From NCBI GenBank assembly GCA_030533315.1, contig JAUNJL010000107.1, forward strand, positions 1 to 6,330: a DNA stretch of 6,330 bases, written 5' to 3'. The notes under the pieces were generated by a model, which saw only the letters and a program-made list of their open reading frames with translations, was not told the origin of the DNA and made no database searches. The DNA comes from Eubacteriales bacterium (GTDB taxonomy: Bacteria > Bacillota_A > Clostridia > Lachnospirales > Lachnospiraceae). Shown piece by piece: positions 1 to 4,553 of the stretch. Positions within the stretch are counted from its first letter, which is position 1, and each line of letters starts with the position of its first letter. Position numbers and translations under genes: made by a program.

Positions 1-7
1 GGAACCC

Positions 8-47
8 ATCCGCCCCTATATGTCAACCGCAAACGCGGTACGAATCT
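8..47. repeat. 40-bp repeat, copy 1
   Basis: This copy matches bases 88-127 at 39 of 40 positions; the only difference is C34 versus T114. Inside it ACCGC (26-30) and GCGGT (35-39) form a 5-bp hairpin with a four-base loop. Its left end, ATCCGCCCC (8-16), is the reverse complement of GGGGCGGAT at 57-65. The copy begins only 7 bases from the window edge, so further copies to the left cannot be excluded. The family is not identified. It looks like an intergenic, structured, possibly dispersed repeat. Confidence 0.9.
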
Positions 48-71
48 AAGGAACCTGGGGCGGATTTTTTT
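8..71 (+). terminator. Possible intrinsic terminator or attenuator built from the repeat
   Basis: ATCCGCCCC (8-16) pairs perfectly over 9 bp with GGGGCGGAT (57-65), and a run of seven T follows (65-71). A smaller hairpin (26-39) is nested in the 40-nt loop. Helix plus T-run on the plus strand is the pattern of a rho-independent terminator, which would serve a gene left of the window. The loop is longer than usual. The 3' arm can instead pair with 88-96, which would undo the terminator helix, so a switching or attenuator role is also conceivable. No upstream gene is visible to test this. Confidence 0.45.
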
Positions 72-87
72 ATGATGAAAGGAGTTT

Positions 88-127
88 ATCCGCCCCTATA
101 TGTCAACCGCAAATGCGGTACGAATCT
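88..127. repeat. 40-bp repeat, copy 2
   Basis: This is the second copy, starting exactly 80 bp after the first and differing only in the hairpin loop (AAAT instead of AAAC). Its left arm ATCCGCCCC (88-96) can pair with the same GGGGCGGAT (57-65) that copy 1 can pair with, so the two long helices exclude each other. To its right, TTTGT-GACA (128-136) and TGTC...ACAAA (146-149, 154-158) can extend the folded region, with a bulge. The structured element may therefore reach to about base 160. Confidence 0.9.
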
Positions 128-199
128 TTTGTGACAAGGCCCGTCTGTCGGCAACAAACCCTGTCTTTATATCGAAGCACTTGATTAATTTACGGTTTA

Positions 200-227
200 A
201 GTATACCATAATCTGCGATTTTGTCTA
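200..227 (-). promoter_or_regulatory. Candidate minus-strand promoter reading into the repeats
   Basis: On the minus strand a -35-like TAGACA (222-227) and a -10-like TATACT (200-205) are 16 bp apart, a fair sigma-A match in an AT-rich stretch. Transcription would start near base 193 and run left through both 40-bp repeats. No convincing protein gene lies downstream within the window, so the product could be a non-coding RNA. AT-rich DNA produces promoter-like strings by chance, so confidence is modest. Confidence 0.35.
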
Positions 228-487
228 TCCGCTGATTGCCTAAAATATACGGATTGCGGAGCTTCAAATTTTTTGCAAATTGCACTAAGATTTCATATAC
301 GAGTTTTAAATCTGGAAAATTCACAAATTCGTCAAAAAATAGCTATACAAACGCCTGATTTTTGTGCATTTTTTTGAAGCCCATTTTGTAAAAAAAATGA
401 GAGGGCGCTTTATCATAAAGAGATTTCTTTTGAGCAGCAGTAAGAACCTTTACGGACAGAAATTCGTTGAATGTTCGTTTGCGTTGC

Positions 488-517
488 TTGCGGCAATGAG
501 CCAATTTTTGATATAAT
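488..517 (+). promoter_or_regulatory. Promoter of the DUF1643 gene
   Basis: TATAAT (512-517) is a perfect -10 box, with a -35-like TTGCGG (488-493) 18 bp upstream. The predicted transcript starts near base 524, about 22 bases before the ATG at 546. An alternative upstream in-frame ATG at 471 lies before this promoter and would be excluded from the transcript. Confidence 0.65.
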
Positions 518-533
518 GTGCCTGACAAAAGCC

Positions 534-539
534 AGGAGG
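534..539 (+). promoter_or_regulatory. Ribosome binding site fixing the DUF1643 start
   Basis: AGGAGG is a full Shine-Dalgarno, 6 bases before the ATG at 546 and 12 before the next in-frame ATG at 552. It favours 546. The in-frame ATG at 471 lacks such a site and lies upstream of the promoter. Confidence 0.8.
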
Positions 540-545
540 AACGGT

Positions 546-1166
546 ATGGGGATGGAAGAACAAAAGCTTATGCCCTTTCGGGAGGCGCTGGAGGCGCAGA
601 GGGAGCGGGAACTGTATGACCGGAGAAAATGGATTTACGTGCCGGATTTTTATGCGGAGTACCGATATATTTTGGGAACGGTGGGGAAGCGTCCGCTGAT
701 CGTCATAGGGATCAACCCATCCACGGCGGAGCCGGGAAAGCTGGACAACACCTTAAAGTCCGTTGACAGGATCGTGACGGGCAACGGATTTGATTCCTTT
801 GTGATGTTTAACGTCTATGCTCAGCGGGCAACAGATCCCGGCCAGATGGACCGGGAGATCAACCTGGCTCTTCACAGGGAAAATATGGAGGCCTTTCGCT
901 GGATCCTGGAAAACAGCGGGGAGAGGCCGGCTATCTGGGCGGCCTGGGGGACGATCATTGAAAAGAGAAGCTATTTAATGGAATGTCTCCTGGAAATGAT
1001 CTCCATTTCCGATTCCTATCAGGCGGTCTGGTATCAGGTGGGAAAGCGCTCCCGGAAGGGACACCCTCACCATCCGCTGTACCTGAAAAAGGACTCGAAG
1101 ATCGAAGTCTTTGATGTGAGATCGTATTTGGACCAACAGAGAACTTCCCCCGCCTTTAAACGATAA
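546..1166 (+). CDS. DUF1643 family protein
   Basis: The predicted protein has 206 residues, is soluble and has no signal peptide or membrane segment. It shows the hallmarks of DUF1643: a hydrophobic strand leading into NPSTAE (57-62), then DNT (67-69), the block YAQRATDP (91-98), AWGT (133-136) and a C-terminal GHPHHPLYL (172-180). The length is close to what I expect for the family. The biochemical role of DUF1643 is not established. Conserved polar residues in NPSTA, RATDP and HPLY suggest a binding or catalytic pocket, but that is inference. The start was chosen from AGGAGG and the TATAAT promoter immediately upstream; a longer 231-codon reading from 471 is rejected. The gene appears to be transcribed alone: its stop lies in the loop of its own terminator and the next gene is convergent. 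Confidence 0.88.
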   Translation: MGMEEQKLMPFREALEAQRERELYDRRKWIYVPDFYAEYRYILGTVGKRPLIVIGINPSTAEPGKLDNTLKSVDRIVTGNGFDSFVMFNVYAQRATDPGQMDREINLALHRENMEAFRWILENSGERPAIWAAWGTIIEKRSYLMECLLEMISISDSYQAVWYQVGKRSRKGHPHHPLYLKKDSKIEVFDVRSYLDQQRTSPAFKR

Positions 1167-1190
1167 GGGCGGGGGAAGTATTTTTATTTT
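1143..1190 (+). terminator. Intrinsic terminator of the DUF1643 gene
   Basis: ACTTCCCCCGCC (1143-1154) pairs with GGCGGGGGAAGT (1168-1179) over 12 perfect base pairs, followed by ATTTTTATTTT. The 5' arm is inside the coding sequence and the TAA stop (1164-1166) sits in the loop. The convergent minus-strand gene ends at 1199, so the stem could also slow transcription from that side, although the T-run there is poor. Confidence 0.9.
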
Positions 1191-1198
1191 ATTGATCT

Positions 1199-2737
1199 TT
1201 ATTTTACGTATAAAATCCTTCGTATGTTGGTGTACTCTCCAACATAAGTTTCAGCAAGGCCCAACTGAACGCCCCCGGCGCCTGCCCGGGTGCTCTGGAT
1301 CACCTTTCCGTCTCCGATGTACATGATGATATGTCCCATGCTTCCGCCGTTAATATCACCTCTGCGGACCAAAAGATCCCCCGTCTGCCATTCACTGATG
1401 TCGTTGGGGTCGATCTTGACGCCGGTATCCGCGGCGTAATAGCTGGTGCGCGGGATCGTGTAGCCAAGGGTGCGGTAACAGTAGTTGACAAATCCGGAGC
1501 AGTCATATCCTTCCGGGCCGTTCCCGCCCCAGATATAGGGCTTGCCTAATTCCTTTTTGGCGATGGCTACCAGCTTATCCAGCTCTTTCTTGTTGGAGTA
1601 AAGGCAGGAGCCGTTTACGGCAACCTTGCCGGAGGTCACCTTCATTTTTTTGACCTTTTTGCCGTTCAGGCCCACGTAAGAGCCCTTTATCCAACGGTTT
1701 TTCACGATTTTCCCGGAGCCGTCCACATAATATCCGTTAATCCATTTCCCGACGGCCTTCTTGCCGTCTTTTCCCACAAAATAGTCGCCTACGCGCTTGT
1801 TTTTCACACGGACGCCCTGTTCATCCACGTAATATCCATCGATCCAGGAGCTTACGGCCATGTATCCGTTTTCGTCAAAGTAGTATGTCTTATTGGAGAT
1901 GGTCTTCCACTGATTTTTGACCATCCTTTCGTCACCGCCAAAATAAACCGTTTTCCCATTGACTGTCCGCCATACATTCTTCAGATAAAGCTCCTCGTAA
2001 TGGATTTCTCCGTCCTCATCCTCGTATTCGCTGCTGTTAAAGCTGTCTATGACCTTCCATCCGTCCGCCGTGTTTCTCAGACTGGACATTTTCTTGCCGT
2101 CCTTCTGGAGGTAGTAACCCTCTATCCAGCCATTTGTTACCATCAGCCCGTTGGAACCAAAGTAATACTCGCAGTAGTCGTCGCTGGTGATCCACTCGTT
2201 AGCGGCGTAAGAGCCGTCTGATTTTTTGTAGCGTATGCCGTCGCCTGTTTTTATAAATTTTTTGTCCCAGTAGTTATAGGTATTTACATAGCGGTCCCCG
2301 ATCCACTGATCCTCCGCGTAGCCCCCGTCTTTTAAGAGGTAGTAGGTGCGGCCGTCGATCTGGGCCCATGTGTTCTTGTTAAAAATCTTGACAATGTAAT
2401 TGGTTTTTACAGTGCTCTTCGAGGTTTTTACAGTTCTGGTGATCTTGACGGTACCAGTCTTTTTAAAAACGAGAGTTGCGAAGCAGCTTTTCTTCTCATA
2501 GCGAAAAGCGGCAATGTCTTTCCGGTTGATGGTCCACTTGACGCTTTTTACTTTGGATTGGTTTCCGATTCTATAATAATCTTCATCATAGCCGATGGTC
2601 TGGTTGCTTTGTACCAAAGGGCAATAGACTTGATAAGTGCGCGCGGAAGCGGCGCTTACATCTTTTCGGGACGCAAGCAGCATAAGCACTGCAAAAAGCG
2701 CCCCAAAAAGGCAGCAGGATATTCTTCCTTTTCTCAT
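1199..2737 (-). CDS. Exported NlpC/P60 peptidoglycan hydrolase with wall-binding repeats
   Basis: The 512-residue protein is probably a secreted cell-wall endopeptidase that cuts stem-peptide bonds. Residues 1-32 form a signal peptide: a basic start, a hydrophobic core, and cleavage after VSA (29) or ASA (32). Residues 35-120 resemble a bacterial Ig-like beta domain. Residues 124-365 hold tandem aromatic/glycine repeats of the choline-binding type (patterns such as WI-GYYV--DGK), interrupted by an acidic linker near 232-250. Residues 383-512 are an NlpC/P60 domain with the catalytic Cys413 in YDCSGF, His469 in MGHIIMY and Gln481 as the likely third polar residue. Binding to choline itself is not shown; such repeats may bind other wall polymers. 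AAGGAG lies 8 bases before the ATG. A terminator-like hairpin separates it from the gene upstream. I saw no clear promoter of its own in the 116-bp gap. Confidence 0.92.
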   Translation of the reverse strand: MRKGRISCCLFGALFAVLMLLASRKDVSAASARTYQVYCPLVQSNQTIGYDEDYYRIGNQSKVKSVKWTINRKDIAAFRYEKKSCFATLVFKKTGTVKITRTVKTSKSTVKTNYIVKIFNKNTWAQIDGRTYYLLKDGGYAEDQWIGDRYVNTYNYWDKKFIKTGDGIRYKKSDGSYAANEWITSDDYCEYYFGSNGLMVTNGWIEGYYLQKDGKKMSSLRNTADGWKVIDSFNSSEYEDEDGEIHYEELYLKNVWRTVNGKTVYFGGDERMVKNQWKTISNKTYYFDENGYMAVSSWIDGYYVDEQGVRVKNKRVGDYFVGKDGKKAVGKWINGYYVDGSGKIVKNRWIKGSYVGLNGKKVKKMKVTSGKVAVNGSCLYSNKKELDKLVAIAKKELGKPYIWGGNGPEGYDCSGFVNYCYRTLGYTIPRTSYYAADTGVKIDPNDISEWQTGDLLVRRGDINGGSMGHIIMYIGDGKVIQSTRAGAGGVQLGLAETYVGEYTNIRRILYVK

Positions 2738-2810
2738 AGTAGGTTCTCCTTCCAGATGGATGCTTTCACATATCCTGGTTCACAATCCCCGGATACGTGA
2801 TTTTTTCATG

Positions 2811-2845
2811 AAAAGAGCAGGGCCGGCAGCACCGGCCCCGCCCTG
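2811..2845 (-). terminator. Terminator-like hairpin after the duplicated secreted-protein gene
   Basis: GGGCCGG (2820-2826) and CCGGCCC (2832-2838) form a 7-bp GC-only stem with a five-base loop. A weaker outer CAG/CTG pairing is possible. On the minus strand it is followed after a few bases by only four T (2811-2814). It lies just after the stop of the 2854-4047 gene and before the start of the NlpC/P60 gene. The short T-run means some readthrough is likely. Confidence 0.5.
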
Positions 2846-2853
2846 TGGGAATG

Positions 2854-4047
2854 TCAGTTCTCTACGGGACTGTAACAGCTTACCTGGCTTACGGTGTTCT
2901 GGGGGAAGCTTCCGTCTTCGTCGGTGTAAACGATGGCTTCATATTTCTTGCTGTAGGATTCCTCCAGAATGGTGTAATACCGATGGCTGCCGCTTTCCTC
3001 TGTGGTGTAGGCCGCGCCTGTGGTCTCCAGGATGGAGAGCAGCTCATCCTCTGTGATGCCGGTGCGGATGCCGCACGGCAGGGCTCCGTCCAGCTCTAAG
3101 GTATAGCCGCCTGCCTCCAGGCTCTCCAGCCAGCAGTTTTCGGGAATGGTGGCGTATTCGGCGTCGTTGGTCACGATCTCATGGAAGCTTTGTCCGCCCT
3201 TGCGAAGGCCGACCCATCCGGAGCTTTTTGCGGGAATGGTGGGATCCGTGTAGGACTCGTCCAGCTCCCATCCATCAGCTAAAAGGACGCTGACCGGTAC
3301 CGGCATGGCGTAGCACTGGCCGTCCAGCTCGATCTGATAATCCTTAAGCTCCTCGGAAAGCTTCTCCGGCTTTTCATACGCGGCAACCGCCTCCGGAGTC
3401 TCCTCGTTCACCTCACCGGCTTCAAAGCCCTCAGGCTCCACGAAATTCCGCACATCGATCTCTTCCAGAACGCCGCTCTCCTTCCAGACAGACAGCTCAA
3501 CACTGGAATTGTAGTCGGTTTCGTAGGTATAGGAGGTGTAAAGATCTCCCTCGTAGGTGTTGGTGGGAGTGCCGTATGCCTCCACTATGGCGTCTCCGTC
3601 TGCCTGACCTCTTACCAGACCTCCGGGAAGCACCACCTCTCCGTTGTCCAGGCTCCAGTCAAAGGAATCGATGCTGATCCCGGCCACGATGCACTGGGAA
3701 GCAGGCGTATTGTTGATCCCCAGGTTCAGGAGAAACACGGTGCAGATGTTATCGTCTTTTTCATATCGGTACATGCTGTACTGGTAGGGCTCCAGAATGT
3801 CGTCCATTTCGTCCTTTGCCGTCCATCCGTATGTCGCCCACTCCTCCTGGGTCATGGGGAAGGAATATACCTCTCCGTCAACCTGAAGCTGATATGCGGT
3901 CCAGTCCTGTGCCAGCTCTGTCTCCCCGCTTTCGCCTTCCTCCTGGGCAAGGGGCTGTGCAGGCGTCTCGGCCGTTTCCTCCGCGGAAACTGTGCATCCG
4001 AAAGCCAGTATCGCGGCGGCTGCCAATACAAGGGTTCTCATTTTCAT
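2854..4047 (-). CDS. Secreted protein of unknown function with two copies of one domain
   Basis: I do not recognise the family of this 397-residue protein. Residues 1-22 are a signal peptide with a likely cut after VSA (20-22). Cys18 is in a poor lipobox (AFGC), so a lipoprotein is less likely. An acidic, low-complexity linker follows (about 23-46). Two diverged copies of a roughly 155-165-residue domain then appear, at about 47-203 and 230-394. Both begin with YQ-x3-DG-x2-Y-x2-P (52-64 and 237-249) and have GW at 74-75 and 259-260, the same 185-residue offset. Both also share a TP/IP...C segment (Cys119, Cys305) and a later glycine-rich beta segment. An acidic E/P/A linker near 205-228 joins them. 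The protein is strongly acidic and has no obvious catalytic motif, so a binding role is only a guess. A run of AGGAGG-type bases lies about 8 before the ATG; a second ATG two codons on is less well spaced. Confidence 0.85.
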   Translation of the reverse strand: MKMRTLVLAAAAILAFGCTVSAEETAETPAQPLAQEEGESGETELAQDWTAYQLQVDGEVYSFPMTQEEWATYGWTAKDEMDDILEPYQYSMYRYEKDDNICTVFLLNLGINNTPASQCIVAGISIDSFDWSLDNGEVVLPGGLVRGQADGDAIVEAYGTPTNTYEGDLYTSYTYETDYNSSVELSVWKESGVLEEIDVRNFVEPEGFEAGEVNEETPEAVAAYEKPEKLSEELKDYQIELDGQCYAMPVPVSVLLADGWELDESYTDPTIPAKSSGWVGLRKGGQSFHEIVTNDAEYATIPENCWLESLEAGGYTLELDGALPCGIRTGITEDELLSILETTGAAYTTEESGSHRYYTILEESYSKKYEAIVYTDEDGSFPQNTVSQVSCYSPVEN

Positions 4048-4174
4048 TACATTCTCCTCCTTTTGCGTTCATGGAGCAGGTATGGGATGCTCTGTCCGCC
4101 TGGGGGCTCCATGATATTGGTATGTTCTGCAGTCGCCCGGAAGCGATGCGCGGACAAACAATGATGTCGTTTCT

Positions 4175-4203
4175 ATCATACTATCCCCGGCCAGTTTCGT
4201 AAA
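4175..4203 (-). promoter_or_regulatory. Promoter candidate for the duplicated secreted-protein gene
   Basis: On the minus strand TTTACG (4198-4203) and TATGAT (4175-4180) are 17 bp apart, matching 4 and 5 of 6 consensus bases. Transcription would start near 4168, leaving a 5' untranslated region of about 120 nt before the ATG at 4047. Several small frames in this gap, on either strand, lack ribosome binding sites and are treated as non-coding. Confidence 0.5.
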
Positions 4204-4320
4204 GAGTTTTTTGACCCGATACAGAGATACAGAGATTGCCGCCAACGGGGGAACCGGTGGAAAGTAAGGAGCGATGGTTGTTAAATATCTGTAAATTTCC
4301 GGGAGGAAAATCACTTGGGA

Positions 4321-4349
4321 TTGCAATTTTGGGGGGATTTCTGTATAAT
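4321..4349 (+). promoter_or_regulatory. Promoter of the GGDEF/EAL gene
   Basis: TTGCAA (4321-4326) and a perfect TATAAT (4344-4349) are exactly 17 bp apart. The predicted start is near 4356, about 200 nt before the ATG at 4554. It diverges from the minus-strand promoter at 4175-4203, so the two genes share one control region. Confidence 0.65.
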
Positions 4350-4355
4350 ACAGAC

Positions 4356-4553
4356 AGATTTTTCCTGTATGGGCGGTGGTGGCAGGAGAAGATTTCCCAA
4401 AAGGGGAGACGCCCATACATCAGGGAATAAGGGCTCCGGCATCGTTTCCCGGGGCTCTTAGGGGAATTTTGGAAGGAAGCTTCCAGGTCTGCCCTGTCCG
4501 GGGGCGGGCGCGCCGTGAGGGCGGATTCCGGTCGATATGGAAGAGGTGAAACG
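4356..4553 (+). promoter_or_regulatory. Long structured leader of the GGDEF/EAL gene
   Basis: This roughly 200-nt leader has no supported gene. Hairpins visible in order: GTATGGGCG (4367-4375) with CGCCCATAC (4410-4418), enclosing a smaller TTCCC-AAAA-GGGGA hairpin (4394-4407). Next is GGGCTCCGG (4431-4439) with CCGGGGCTC (4449-4457), including two G-U pairs. Then comes a GGAAG/CTTCC hairpin near 4475-4488, and finally GCCCT/AGGGC in the GC-rich stretch before the start. No T-run terminator is seen, so any control would act on translation, stability or antitermination. The known cyclic di-GMP riboswitch signatures were not recognised by eye. Whether this is a regulatory RNA is an open question. 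Confidence 0.4.

Larger units (their letters stand above)
190..528 (-). pseudogene. Probable gene remnant: frame interrupted by one TAG
   Basis: One minus-strand frame runs for 61 codons from a TTG at 526-528 to a TAG at 343-345. It then continues in the same frame for 50 more codons to a TAA at 190-192. The part after the TAG has a protein-like composition, with alternating hydrophobic and charged residues (for example LKLVYEILVQFAKNLKLRNP), and the first part is rich in K and F. No Shine-Dalgarno precedes the TTG, and the upstream DNA is the control region of the DUF1643 gene. This suggests a decayed 3' fragment of an unrecognised gene rather than a live one. Chance openness in AT-rich DNA is the main alternative. 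Stop readthrough is possible but nothing supports it. I do not recognise the family. Confidence 0.35.

Noticed and set aside
8..127. A CRISPR array of two repeats and one 40-bp spacer
   Set aside because: The spacer contains the reverse complement of the repeat end plus a T-run, which fits a folded RNA or terminator and not an acquired spacer. No cas gene is seen and only two units are visible.
8..127. A type III toxin-antitoxin RNA repeat array
   Set aside because: No ToxN-like gene lies downstream on either strand within the window, and the repeat number and spacing do not match well.
471..545. N-terminal extension of the DUF1643 gene from an in-frame ATG at 471
   Set aside because: It starts before the TATAAT promoter and lacks a ribosome binding site; AGGAGG at 534-539 fits the ATG at 546, and the extra 25 residues do not look like family sequence.
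2854..4047. Lipoprotein assignment for the duplicated secreted protein
   Set aside because: Cys18 is preceded by AFG without the usual Leu at -3, and a better signal peptidase I site (VSA) follows at 20-22.
4069..4416. Minus-strand open frame of 115 codons in the divergent control region, with an overlapping longer one up to 4744
   Set aside because: They overlap both promoters and the start of the GGDEF/EAL gene, have no ribosome binding site that I could find, and show low-complexity proline/serine-rich translations unlike real proteins.
4236..4430. Plus-strand open frame of 64 codons
   Set aside because: It runs across the -35 and -10 boxes of the GGDEF/EAL promoter and has no Shine-Dalgarno.
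4356..4553. Cyclic di-GMP riboswitch upstream of the GGDEF/EAL gene
   Set aside because: The conserved cores of the class I and class II riboswitches were not found by eye; a covariance search is needed to exclude a divergent member.
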